DNA of 51,448 nt from Anaerolineae bacterium (GTDB lineage Bacteria; Chloroflexota; Anaerolineae; JAADDB01). This document shows positions 25,455 through 33,621 of the stretch, in pieces. The notes under the pieces are model-generated. The model was not told the origin of the DNA. It made no database searches and worked only from the letters and a program-made list of their open reading frames with translations. Location: positions 1 to 51,448 of the forward strand of contig WFWT01000040.1 of the NCBI GenBank assembly GCA_015490995.1, read 5' to 3'. Within the stretch, counting starts at the first letter, position 1, and every line of letters starts with the position of its first letter. The position numbers and the translations under genes are program-made.

Positions 25455-25529
25455 TCGGGGATCGTCTAACCGGCAGGACAAGGGACTTTGGATCCCTTGG
25501 TCGAGGTTCGAGTCCTCGTCCCCGAGCCA
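25455..25529 (+). tRNA. tRNA-Gln(TTG)
   Basis: Acceptor TCGGGGA pairs with TCCCCGA; anticodon loop CTTTGGA; discriminator G, CCA encoded. Confidence 0.95.
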
Positions 25530-25530
25530 A

Positions 25531-25554
25531 GGGCCCCGGGCATACCCGGGGCCC
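25531..25554 (+). terminator. Stable hairpin after tRNA-Gln
   Basis: A 10-bp stem (GGGCCCCGGG with CCCGGGGCCC, loop CATA). It lacks a T tract directly after it, so partial termination or processing is likely. Confidence 0.4.
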
Positions 25555-25581
25555 GCCCTTGTCGTGTGTGTAACCGTGCAC

Positions 25582-25654
25582 GGTGACCGTAGCTCAATGG
25601 CAGAGCACCTGGTTGTGGCCCAGGAGGTTGGGGGTTCGAGTCCCCTCGGTCACC
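25582..25654 (+). tRNA. tRNA-His(GTG)
   Basis: Acceptor GTGACCG pairs with CGGTCAC. An extra G at -1 (25582) faces discriminator C (25654), the histidine identity pair. Anticodon loop TTGTGGC. Confidence 0.95.
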
Positions 25655-25714
25655 CCTGAGGGTTGAGCGGGCGTCCGGCCAGTGCGGTCGGACGCCCTTC
25701 GTGCAGGAGGCGCC

Positions 25715-26218
25715 ATGAAAGGTAGTGTCCTCGTGCTCAACGCCTCGTACGAACCACTCAGTGTGGTGTCCGTCCGCCGCGCGCTTATCTTGCTTCTGAA
25801 AGAAAAGGCAGAATTGCTGGAAGCCGCAGAGGCCGTCCTCCGCTCCGAAAAACGCACGTTCCCTCGCCCCCTGGTTATCCGGTTGACGTACTACGTCCGC
25901 ATTCCCCGCCGCTTTGGCTTCCCCCTCTCCCGACGCACCATTCTGGCACGGGACTTTTACACTTGCCAGTACTGTGGTGCCCAGCCGGGCAAACACAACC
26001 TCACCATCGACCACGTGCTTCCACGCTCCCGAGGGGGAGAGACCGCCTGGGAAAACGTGGTTACCGCCTGTCGAGCCTGTAACCAGCGTAAAGGTAACCG
26101 AACCCCGGAAGAGGCCGGAATGCACCTGCTGCGCAAACCGCGGCAACCCCGCTACTTGGCCTTCACCCTCCTGGCCGACCCGGATGTCCAGCAGGTATGG
26201 GAGAAGTACCTGTGGTGA
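25715..26218 (+). CDS. HNH endonuclease-family protein
   Basis: A 167-residue protein with an HNH domain in residues 80-130. The central DH is at 99-100 ([12 protein letters not shown]), the middle Asn is N114 (WENVV), and a structural zinc site is built from C84, C87, C119 and C122 (CQYC and CRAC). The N-terminal 70 residues ([19 protein letters not shown]) match a widespread housekeeping-like group of HNH proteins with no assigned role, and lack restriction-enzyme partners. The start is ATG 25715 with AGGAGG 6 bp upstream. It is 60 bp after tRNA-His and may be read from the rnpB promoter. A nicking or repair role is possible, but there is no direct evidence. Confidence 0.9.
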   Translation: MKGSVLVLNASYEPLSVVSVRRALILLLKEKAELLEAAEAVLRSEKRTFPRPLVIRLTYYVRIPRRFGFPLSRRTILARDFYTCQYCGAQPGKHNLTIDHVLPRSRGGETAWENVVTACRACNQRKGNRTPEEAGMHLLRKPRQPRYLAFTLLADPDVQQVWEKYLW

Positions 26219-26366
26219 CCCGGGACACAGAGGCAAGTCCATGCGCGGCCGGGGGACAGAGGGCATCCCGGTATCGTTCACCCTTACCGTGCGCACCCCA
26301 CACGTCTACCGATCGCAGAGCACGCATCGCACCTCCGTCCCCCGGCCGGTGAGAGACGACGCCGCC

Positions 26367-26846
26367 TCAGGCGCTCTCCTGGCCATCCTGGGCCTGACAC
26401 ACAGGACACCGGCTCACATGACGCCGCGCAGCAGCCTTCACCATGGCCACCAGGCTGGTCAACCCCAGAGTGCGCCCCATGGAGAGATCCTTTCCAAACA
26501 GCCGGAGGGGTAGATCATCCGGAATGTGCAGGACCTGCCAAGCAGGCACGTGGGAACAGGTTTGGTCCAGGATGGCAGCCATCGCTTTGGCCGAGAGGCC
26601 CTGCGGGTTCTCCACCGCGAAGTAGAACTTGAAGGTGTGATCCCCCTCCTCACGCGCCCAAAAGTAAACCTGTGACTCGCAATGGGGCACCAGGTGATCC
26701 TGAGGGAAAGGGCGTCGGGCCACCGTCTCCGGCACCTCCTGAAAGGTGTCCGCGTACTCGGTCAGCAGCTCGTACCGTTCGTACCGGTCGGTGATGGTCT
26801 CGAACTCGGCCAATAACGCGGCCAACTTCTCCGGCATGTGCCCCAT
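26367..26846 (-). CDS. sufE: SufE-type sulfur acceptor
   Basis: A 159-residue protein that takes persulfide sulfur from a cysteine desulfurase (SufS) for Fe-S cluster assembly. The active cysteine is C56 in VPHCESQVYF, in place of the usual VxGCQSxVW; the cysteine and following ESQV are kept. Length and the central FKFYFAVENPQGLSAKAMAAIL block fit SufE. Two extra cysteines near the C-terminus (SRCPVCQ) are unusual and could bind a metal. The start is ATG 26846 with GAGGAGG upstream, inside which the rhodanese stop lies: the two genes overlap by overlapping frames. No sufS, sufB or sufC is nearby. Confidence 0.9.
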   Translation of the reverse strand: MGHMPEKLAALLAEFETITDRYERYELLTEYADTFQEVPETVARRPFPQDHLVPHCESQVYFWAREEGDHTFKFYFAVENPQGLSAKAMAAILDQTCSHVPAWQVLHIPDDLPLRLFGKDLSMGRTLGLTSLVAMVKAAARRHVSRCPVCQAQDGQESA

Positions 26847-26856
26847 AAGGACCTCC

Positions 26857-27720
26857 TCACCGCTCAATGGGCACCCGCACCATGTTCCCCCACTCGGTCC
26901 AGCTGCCGTCGTAATTGCGCACTTTTTCAAACCCCAGGAGATACTTCAACACAAACCAGGTATGGCTGCTGCGCTCCCCGATGCGGCAGTAGACGATGAC
27001 ATCATCTTCTGGCTTGAGGCCCACTTCCTCCAAGTAGATCTTGCGCAACTCCTCCGCGGATTTGAACGTCCCATCCTCCGGGTTGACGGCACGCGACCAG
27101 GGAACGTTAACGGCACCGGGAATATGACCGCCACGCAGCGCACCCTCGTTGGGGTAGTCCGGCATGTGCAAGCGTTCACCCCGGTATTCCTCCGGCGAAC
27201 GCACGTCGACCAACGGCTTGCGGGCTCGAATGTGTTCCAAAACCTGATCGCGAAAGGCGCGGATCTTGCTGTCATCCCGTTCTCGGGCTTTATACACCGT
27301 ACGCGGATACTGAGGCACCTCCTTGGTCAGGGGACGACCTTCCTTGATCCACTTTAGACGTCCACCGTCCATGATCTTCGCGTTCGTGTGCCCAAACAGC
27401 TGGAAGACCCAGAAGGCATACGTTGCCCACCAATTGTTCTTGTCCCCGTAAAAGACAACGGTCATTTCCGGCGTCACTCCAATGCGACTCATCAGCTCCT
27501 CAAACTGTTCCTTGTTAATGTAATCTCGCATAAGGGGATCGTTGAGATCACGGACCCAATCCACCTCCACGGCGCCGGGAATGTGGCCGGAAGGGTAGAG
27601 CAAGGGGTCTTCGTTGCTCTCGATAATGCGCACGTTGGGGTCGTTCAAGTGCTGCGCCACCCACTCGGTGGAAACCAGTACCTCCGGATGGGCATAGTTG
27701 CGTTCACGGATGTCACTCAT
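26857..27720 (-). CDS. Two-domain thiosulfate sulfurtransferase (rhodanese)
   Basis: A 287-residue tandem rhodanese that moves a sulfane sulfur from thiosulfate to cyanide or another thiol. Residues 10-130 form the inactive first domain (with [13 protein letters not shown]) and residues 155-285 the active domain. The active-site cysteine is C245 in the loop CRIGERS, which favours thiosulfate over mercaptopyruvate (CGSGVT-type loops). AAGGAGG lies 7 bp before ATG 27720. sufE follows with its ribosome binding site inside this gene's end, so a shared sulfur-handling role is likely: the rhodanese could feed SufE. A structured leader with a terminator (27805-28016) precedes the gene. Confidence 0.93.
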   Translation of the reverse strand: MSDIRERNYAHPEVLVSTEWVAQHLNDPNVRIIESNEDPLLYPSGHIPGAVEVDWVRDLNDPLMRDYINKEQFEELMSRIGVTPEMTVVFYGDKNNWWATYAFWVFQLFGHTNAKIMDGGRLKWIKEGRPLTKEVPQYPRTVYKARERDDSKIRAFRDQVLEHIRARKPLVDVRSPEEYRGERLHMPDYPNEGALRGGHIPGAVNVPWSRAVNPEDGTFKSAEELRKIYLEEVGLKPEDDVIVYCRIGERSSHTWFVLKYLLGFEKVRNYDGSWTEWGNMVRVPIER

Positions 27721-27804
27721 GGCTTGTCCTCCTTTCCCTCGCAACTCTATTTCCATATGGGCCTCAGTTGCCCCGAGACCGTGAATTCTGGATGGAGGTG
27801 AAAT

Positions 27805-27839
27805 AAAAAAAAACCCCCGCCCAGGCGATCAGGCGGGGG
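27805..27839 (-). terminator. Intrinsic terminator ending the leader RNA
   Basis: On the minus strand an 8-bp GC stem (27832-27839 with 27814-27821) is followed by nine T residues (27805-27813). It lies 85 bp before the rhodanese start codon, so it either ends a separate small RNA or is an attenuator. Confidence 0.85.
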
Positions 27840-28016
27840 CACAGGCCACGGACAGGCATGACGCGCTGTCCATATGCGCCATTACCCGGGGCCTATCCCC
27901 CGCGGCGAGCACGCACATGGACACTGCATCATGCCTCCGCTGCCGCTCATCAACATCACACTTTGCCCTGCGGAGAAGGGATTACCCACCCTCACAGGCT
28001 CCTCTGTGGTGGGGCC
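27805..28016 (-). ncRNA. Structured leader or small RNA, class unknown
   Basis: About 210 nt run between a good promoter (28023-28052) and a strong terminator (27805-27839), with no coding frame. On the minus strand it folds into a long hairpin: a 7-bp outer stem (27929-27935 with 27855-27861), a symmetric 5x5 internal loop, and a 12-bp inner stem (27912-27923 with 27867-27878). Near the 5' end, CACAG can pair with CTGTG to form a local hairpin. The 5' GGCGG can alternatively pair with the terminator's CCGCC arm, which would prevent the terminator. I find no match to SAM, cobalamin, TPP, FMN, T-box or c-di-GMP consensus sequences that I know. It may be a riboswitch for the sulfur operon or a 6S-like RNA. 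Confidence 0.55.
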
Positions 28017-28022
28017 GCCAAG

Positions 28023-28052
28023 AGTATAATTCAATTGGACCTGTGATGTCAA
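28023..28052 (-). promoter_or_regulatory. Promoter of the leader RNA and rhodanese-sufE
   Basis: On the minus strand: TTGACA (28047-28052), 18-bp spacer, TATACT (28023-28028). Confidence 0.75.
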
Positions 28053-28219
28053 ATTTGGTGTTCTCTTCCACCCGGACCCGCGCGCTCCATGATCGGCGGG
28101 GATACTCGTGCTCGGTCATGGTAAAGCCGTCCAGCAGGCCCGCGCAGTACCCTGTTATCTTGCCTGGAATGTGGTCTGCCGGGTGTAATGTGGTCCGACC
28201 TGTGAGTGCGATGGGGAGG

Positions 28220-28555
28220 TTATCTCATGCCGAAAAAGCTCTGTAGACGTGTGGCCAGGGTAAAGTCCCCTTCCAGCTGGAGCTTTCCGGTCATAAACGC
28301 GGTCATGGGATCCAGTTTGCCCGTGATCAGGTCTACATAATCCTCGGCATCCATGCGCAGGGTCAAATGGGGGTTATTCGCGGTTCCCTCTTCGACGGTG
28401 CAAGTCCCGTTTTCGATGTGGATGACCCACGATCCCCCGCCTTCCCCGGAAAGATGGTACTGAATGACCGCGGTGACGCCTTCCGCCTTTTCCGGCTTAA
28501 AGTACTTGGGCATGGACTCTACCAATTGCCGTGCTGTGGGTCGCTGTTCGGACAT
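28220..28555 (-). CDS. SCP2 sterol-binding domain protein
   Basis: A 111-residue single SCP2 domain, which makes a small hydrophobic pocket for lipids or acyl chains. The typical pattern is present: VIQYHLSGEGGGSWVIHIENG, then ADDY-like MDAEDYVDLITGKLDPMTAFMTGKLQLEGD. AAGGAGGG precedes the ATG. In Chloroflexota and other bacteria such proteins are stand-alone and uncharacterised; a lipid-carrying role is inferred from eukaryotic SCP2. It has no terminator directly behind it, so read-through could enter the leader RNA region 170 bp downstream. Confidence 0.9.
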   Translation of the reverse strand: MSEQRPTARQLVESMPKYFKPEKAEGVTAVIQYHLSGEGGGSWVIHIENGTCTVEEGTANNPHLTLRMDAEDYVDLITGKLDPMTAFMTGKLQLEGDFTLATRLQSFFGMR

Positions 28556-28787
28556 ATGCCCTCCTTTTCACGTGCTGTAGGGATATATGACCGATGGCAG
28601 GCCACCTGTGCAGGACGTGTTCCCTCCTGCACCTCAAGGAATACCTCTGTGATGTTGTGCTGCGGTTCAACACCGGTTGTTGTGTCCTCCGGCGCTCCCA
28701 GGGGTGCCCTTCCGCGCTCAAGGAGGCACGGCGATATAATCAGGTTAAGGAAAGCAGGGGAAGCTGTCAACCGGCCGGGACGGACGT

Positions 28788-31700
28788 TCATGCTTTGCCG
28801 CGAGTGGGCAGTAAGGAACCGCGCAGGCTGGAGGGCAAACGGTCCTGTAAGGAGCGGAAGGCTCGGGTCACCGCGGGCACCTGGGCAACGTGTACGATGG
28901 TTTCTACCCGGGAGAGCAAGGGCACAACCGCATCTACCCGATCGCGGGCGGTGTAGAGGCGCATCACTTCAGCGGTGGCAGCCACGTATTCGAAGAGAAG
29001 TCCACGCCGGCCGGCAAAGGCCAACGCGGCCCGTGCATGGTGTTCCGCCTCCTGCCAGCGTTGCCGATGTCGGGCGACGGCAGCGGCGGCCACGTGGGCC
29101 CAGAACGCGGTGACGGCGTCTAGCATCTCCCACTCGGCCAAAACCTGGTCCAGCCGGGCAATGGCTTCTTCGATCTGGTGTTCCCGGACCGCGGCCAGGG
29201 CCAGGCCCACCCAAGCACTGAGGCGATGACTGCGAAAGGCCGCGCGGTCGGCCAGGGCCTGATCCACAGCCCGAAACTGCTGCCGGGCCGCGCGAACCTG
29301 CCCGGCGTGAAGGTGAACGTAACCTTCAAACACTTGAGCCCACCAGGTACTCCAGCCGGCGTTGGGCGTGCGTCGGGCCAGGCGGAACCCCATGTCCAGG
29401 TGTTCCTGCATACGGTCAGGTGCGTCACGCAAAAAGTGAACGTGGGCCCGGAAGTGATGTGCCAGCACCGCGTAGGAAACCTGATTGTGTTCCTCTGCCA
29501 GCGCGATGGTATAGGCGAGACAAGCATCCGCGGCCGCCAGGTGCCCTTGGAGAGCCAGGCTCCACCCGTACAAGGCCAAGGGCAGGGCAGCGAGCTCCCC
29601 TCCGAGCACCGAAGCCACGTCGGTCCACGGTTCGCCGACCAGCGGGGCCGACCGGACGAAGTCCGGCCAATCCGTCCTTGTCTCCACAGGTGCCGGGCGC
29701 TCACCGGCAAATACCAGCTGCAGGCGTTGGAAGACCTCGTGAATGGGCTCATCATGTTCGCTGCTGGCAGCCAGGACGTCACCGGCCGTCGTCGCCGCTT
29801 CGCTCAACCGGCCAATCGCGGTGAGTGCGACAACCAGGCGACGGGCAGCCAGCAAAGCGAGGTTGTCGTCGCCGTGGGCTTCGGCCCACTGTCGCATCGC
29901 GGTGTACGTGCTCACGATGCCTTCCCAATCCCCCTGGGCTTCGTAAGCCAAACCCAGGCCAAGGTAAGCCTGACGAGCCCAACGGCGGACGTCAGGGTCC
30001 GTTGTGCGTGCGGGGACCAGCTGTAACGCCCGCCGATAATGGTCACATGCCTGGCGGAACCCGTAAGTGTGGCGCAGGTGATCGCCGGCCAGCACGGTGT
30101 AGCGGAGGGCAGCCAACACGTGCCGAGGGCCTGCATGGCGGTAATGATAAGCCACCTGTACCACGTGAACCCCCTGGTCCCCATATAATGCCACCAATGC
30201 TTCGGCAACGTGTTGATGCCATCGCCGACGGGCCAGGGTGGAGAGGGAGGTATAAATGACCTGACGCACCACCTCGTGCGTAAAGCTAAGCTGCCCCGGT
30301 GCGTCCTCTTGCAAGAAGCGCAACTTAAGGAGCCATTCCAGGCCTGGAAGCGGGTCAAAGGGCGCGGCGGTCTCCAACACCTCGAGGCTAAAGGTGCGCC
30401 CCATCACCGCGGCCAGTTGGAGCACATCCTGCGCAGCTCGCGGTAGCCGGGACAGACGGTTAAGCACCAACGTGCGCACGTGATGGAGATTCTGCACCGG
30501 TGGGATGTGTTCCGGCCGTGGGAGCTCTTCGTGACGGCTTAACGTCTCCCGTACCACCTCCACCACGTAAAGGGGCACGCCCTCGGTCTGCGCATAGACG
30601 TGTTCGGCCAGGTCCGCGACTTCGGACGGCGAGCGCCGCCACACGTGCGCCAGGAATTGGGTAATCTCCTCCCGGGAGAGCGCATCTACCCGCAGCGGGG
30701 TACACACGCCATCGTGGTGAAGCTGCACTACCAGCGTATCCAGGTCGCGATTTTCAGCCAGTGCGTCTGGGGGATACGTGACCATCAGGAGCAACGGGTG
30801 TCGGGTAGCCCGGTAGGCCAACCGCCCCAAGACCGCCAACGTGCCCTCATCCGCCCACTGGATATCGTCAAAGAAAAGCACCAGCGGTCGCTGATCACTC
30901 AGGGCCACCAAGAGGTTTGCCAGGCCATCGATCAACCGGGTACGGTCCTCGTCCGGAGTGGTGTGGGGCACGGCAGGCAGGTGAGGCATCCGATAGTGGA
31001 GAGAGGGGATAAACAACGCGGCCTGGGCCAAGGCAAAGGGGGGCAGATGGTGTAACCGTGATGTGGGCAAGTTATCAAGGATGTAGCGCAGAGCGTGTAT
31101 TAGAGGCGCAAAAGGGAGGGGATGTTCAATGGCCAAACACCGGGTGCCCACAATGTCCACTTGGCCCTCCCATTGTTGGAGAACGTGGAGGACCAGATGG
31201 GTCTTCCCGATGCCCATCTCACCGGTTATGGCGATCATCCCCCCTTGCCCTTTTTGGGCCCGCGCGATGGCACCGTGCAGGGTGTCTGCCAAGGAGGTGC
31301 GACCTACGAAAACCGCGCCGAAGGGCAACGCGTAGGCGGGCAAACGAGTAATGCTGGCCGCGCGAGGAGATGACGAGGGCGCGGGCGCGTTGGTGGGTGT
31401 GGTGGACGAAGTGGAGATCTCCCCGCGAACGATGGCTTCATAAAGGGCTTGCGTTTGGGGGGCCGGCGCAGCACCAAATTCTTCGGCCAGAATACGGCGG
31501 CACCGCTCGTAAGTGTTCAATGCTGCCGCCACGTCGCCGGCCATCACCTGGTACCGCATCAACGCGCGGTACGCCGCCTCACGATATTCGTCACGTGCCA
31601 GAGCGCGACGACAAGCAGCAATGGCGCGTTCCAGCTCATCCGCCTGAGCGTACAGTTCGGCAAGGGCAAGCAGCGCGTCCAAATATCGCTCCCGGAGGCG

Positions 31701-32183
31701 TTCCCGTTCCGCCAGCACCCACTCCGCATACGGGTCTTCCTCCAGGAGATCGCCACGGTAAAGGGCAAGGGCCTGCTCAAGAAGCTGACGTTTGTAGCCC
31801 GGGTGTGACACCTGAGCCGCCTGGTCTAGTAGGTCTTCAAACATGTACACGTCCACCCTGACATCCTCATCGGGTGTGAACGCGTAGCCGGGGGAACGCG
31901 TGACCACATAACGCGCGGGGGTGCGGGGCGCTCGTTCCGGTTCCAGCACCCGACGCAGCGCGTGGATGGTGGACCGCAACGTGGTGGCGCTCGCAGTGGG
32001 GTTTGAATCAGGCCATAGCCACTCGATCAGGCGTTCTGCAGGGACCGGACGGCCCCGGGCGAGAACGAGGATTTTCAATATCTGCTTAGCCTGCTGGGTG
32101 TGCCACACGGACTCGGGCAGGGGATGGCCATTCCGCTCGATTTCAAACGCGCCCAAAAGGCGGATCGTCCACTTTGGCGTCAT
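28788..32183 (-). CDS. BTAD-domain ATPase/TPR transcriptional regulator
   Basis: A 1131-residue regulator. Residues 1-100 form an OmpR-like winged helix (LGAFEIERNG, then TASATTLRSTIHALRRVL), and residues 107-252 the bacterial transcriptional activation domain. A STAND-type ATPase follows: Walker A GEMGIGKT (321-328) and Walker B LVLFFDDIQWAD near 430. About 450 C-terminal residues are TPR-like helical repeats that probably sense a ligand or partner. This layout matches SARP/AfsR-type regulators, which act as ATP switches on nearby or distant promoters. The DNA target and signal are unknown. The Nudix gene is upstream by 90 bp on the same strand, so the two may be co-transcribed. Confidence 0.93.
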   Translation of the reverse strand: MTPKWTIRLLGAFEIERNGHPLPESVWHTQQAKQILKILVLARGRPVPAERLIEWLWPDSNPTASATTLRSTIHALRRVLEPERAPRTPARYVVTRSPGYAFTPDEDVRVDVYMFEDLLDQAAQVSHPGYKRQLLEQALALYRGDLLEEDPYAEWVLAERERLRERYLDALLALAELYAQADELERAIAACRRALARDEYREAAYRALMRYQVMAGDVAAALNTYERCRRILAEEFGAAPAPQTQALYEAIVRGEISTSSTTPTNAPAPSSSPRAASITRLPAYALPFGAVFVGRTSLADTLHGAIARAQKGQGGMIAITGEMGIGKTHLVLHVLQQWEGQVDIVGTRCLAIEHPLPFAPLIHALRYILDNLPTSRLHHLPPFALAQAALFIPSLHYRMPHLPAVPHTTPDEDRTRLIDGLANLLVALSDQRPLVLFFDDIQWADEGTLAVLGRLAYRATRHPLLLMVTYPPDALAENRDLDTLVVQLHHDGVCTPLRVDALSREEITQFLAHVWRRSPSEVADLAEHVYAQTEGVPLYVVEVVRETLSRHEELPRPEHIPPVQNLHHVRTLVLNRLSRLPRAAQDVLQLAAVMGRTFSLEVLETAAPFDPLPGLEWLLKLRFLQEDAPGQLSFTHEVVRQVIYTSLSTLARRRWHQHVAEALVALYGDQGVHVVQVAYHYRHAGPRHVLAALRYTVLAGDHLRHTYGFRQACDHYRRALQLVPARTTDPDVRRWARQAYLGLGLAYEAQGDWEGIVSTYTAMRQWAEAHGDDNLALLAARRLVVALTAIGRLSEAATTAGDVLAASSEHDEPIHEVFQRLQLVFAGERPAPVETRTDWPDFVRSAPLVGEPWTDVASVLGGELAALPLALYGWSLALQGHLAAADACLAYTIALAEEHNQVSYAVLAHHFRAHVHFLRDAPDRMQEHLDMGFRLARRTPNAGWSTWWAQVFEGYVHLHAGQVRAARQQFRAVDQALADRAAFRSHRLSAWVGLALAAVREHQIEEAIARLDQVLAEWEMLDAVTAFWAHVAAAAVARHRQRWQEAEHHARAALAFAGRRGLLFEYVAATAEVMRLYTARDRVDAVVPLLSRVETIVHVAQVPAVTRAFRSLQDRLPSSLRGSLLPTRGKA

Positions 32184-32273
32184 TGCCTGTTATCCCTCAC
32201 TACTGCTGTACCACCGGGGTGGACAGCCCAAAGGGTATGAGACCTTACTGCCGTCAACTGAATGGCGCTGCGA

Positions 32274-32813
32274 TTATACCACGTCCCCGCGGGCGTACAG
32301 AAACGCCACTGCGGCCAACAGGACGCGGTCCTCCACCAAGCCGCGACCGATGCGTTCCCGCACTTCTGGCCAGGGGTACCACCGAGTAGTCAGTCGTTCG
32401 GTGGCCTCCAAGCAGGGTGTACCGACCCGGCGCAGCTCCCGGGCCAGAAACAGGATGGTTACCCCCTCCATGAGGCCGGGGTTGTCCTGCACGTCACCTA
32501 GCCATTCCCACACCTGTGCCTCGTAGCCGGTCTCCTCGCGCAGTTCACGCCGGGCAGCGGCCAAGGGAGCTTCACCGGGATCGACCAGACCTCCCGGCAG
32601 TTGCAGTACCGTTCGGCCCAGGGGATACCGATATTCCTCCTGCAGCAGGAGGGCTCCACCTTCGTTGATTGCGACCACGGCCACACCGGGCACGCGGCGC
32701 AGTGCGGTGTATCGATAGGAGCGTCCATCGGGCAGACGCACATCTGTCCACCGCACTTCTACCCATCGGTCACGATACACCACCTGTTCGCGCAGGCGCT
32801 CCCAAGGCTTCAC
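32274..32813 (-). CDS. Nudix hydrolase, ADP-ribose pyrophosphatase type
   Basis: A 179-residue Nudix enzyme that splits nucleoside diphosphates linked to another group. The Nudix box GX5EX7REUXEEXGU is complete at residues 75-97, with catalytic glutamates in RELREETG. A proline 16 residues after the box (near NPGLMEG) is the usual mark of ADP-ribose pyrophosphatase. The fold also has the N-terminal strand pair typical of that group. It acts in clearing ADP-ribose from NAD turnover. The big regulator gene follows on the same strand. Confidence 0.92.
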   Translation of the reverse strand: MKPWERLREQVVYRDRWVEVRWTDVRLPDGRSYRYTALRRVPGVAVVAINEGGALLLQEEYRYPLGRTVLQLPGGLVDPGEAPLAAARRELREETGYEAQVWEWLGDVQDNPGLMEGVTILFLARELRRVGTPCLEATERLTTRWYPWPEVRERIGRGLVEDRVLLAAVAFLYARGDVV

Positions 32814-32928
32814 CTTCGCCTCCTAAGTGAGGTCGTCGATCATTCATGCTTGATGGTACCCGGTTCCTGAAACCCTTCCAAGCTCCGGTCAGGATAATCC
32901 TAACGCCCAGGGGGGGCATTTCGGCCTT

Positions 32929-32957
32929 TTGGCCTTCCGGGCACTTTCGCGTAAAAT
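32929..32957 (+). promoter_or_regulatory. Promoter of the small membrane protein gene
   Basis: TTGGCC (32929-32934), 17-bp spacer, TAAAAT (32952-32957). Confidence 0.55.
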
Positions 32958-33025
32958 CGGGACGAGTGCTCGGGACCACCAATGCCCGGCACATCGAGTA
33001 TCCCGAACACCAAGGGCGTGAACAC

Positions 33026-33298
33026 ATGACCGTTACGGACCTAACATTCTGGCGAGACCTCGCGTTGATCCTCCTGACGGTGGAGGCCATACTGGTAGGC
33101 CTTATTCCGCTGATTGGGCTGTTCCTGGCCATACGTGTCCTACGGTGGACGGAGGGACAGGTTCGAGAGTACACCCGTCAGGCGCGGACAGGCTGGCGGC
33201 GTGTGCACAAGAAGGTGGTCCGCGTGGACAAGACAGTGCGCCGTTCGTTCCACCTGCGCCTGGTGCACATTGGGCTCACGGCAAAGGAGGAGAAGTGA
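33026..33298 (+). CDS. Small single-helix membrane protein
   Basis: A 90-residue protein with one long hydrophobic helix (about residues 11-37) followed by a basic tail rich in Arg and Lys (RVHKKVVRVDKTVRRS). It looks like a bitopic membrane protein with the basic tail in the cytoplasm. It matches no family I can name. The ATG at 33026 fits best with the promoter 70 bp upstream; the only ribosome binding site candidate, AAGGGCG, is weak. A longer frame to 32846 would start inside the promoter and was not used. It stands alone. Confidence 0.6.
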   Translation: MTVTDLTFWRDLALILLTVEAILVGLIPLIGLFLAIRVLRWTEGQVREYTRQARTGWRRVHKKVVRVDKTVRRSFHLRLVHIGLTAKEEK

Positions 33299-33621
33299 AC
33301 CGTACAGAGCCCACGGCTCAGATGAGCTATGGTGTTGAACACGCGGGCCGGTCTGTTCCGTGTGGCGATATTTGTTAATGATGCCAGGAGTTCCAATCGT
33401 GTGTCATCCCTCAGCTGTCGGTACGGCTGAGGGTGATCCCGGCGTTTGTGAACACGGTGCGGTCAGCTTTACACCTGTGACAACCCGCTCGCTAAGCGCG
33501 TCCGGGCCTGACCTCCCGGTTGGTAGTGATGGCGGGTTTGCAGGAGGGCACAAACTGACGACCACGTAGGTGGGGGAATCCCACCACGCGATATTACAGT
33601 AACCAGGGGGGAATGAACACC
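33299..33621 (+). other. Intergenic region before the flavoprotein gene
   Basis: Holds two hairpins, CCCTCAGC/GCTGAGGG near 33408-33433 and GGTGGG/CCCACC near 33568-33585, and a weak promoter-like pair (TTGTGA 33446-33451, 17 bp, TTACAC 33469-33474). No gene is seen. The second hairpin is close to the ribosome binding site and could affect translation. Confidence 0.35.

Noticed and set aside
27805-28016. tmRNA or SRP RNA identity of the leader
   Set aside because: It has no tRNA-like ends or tag frame, and the SRP RNA is already found at 4759-5025.
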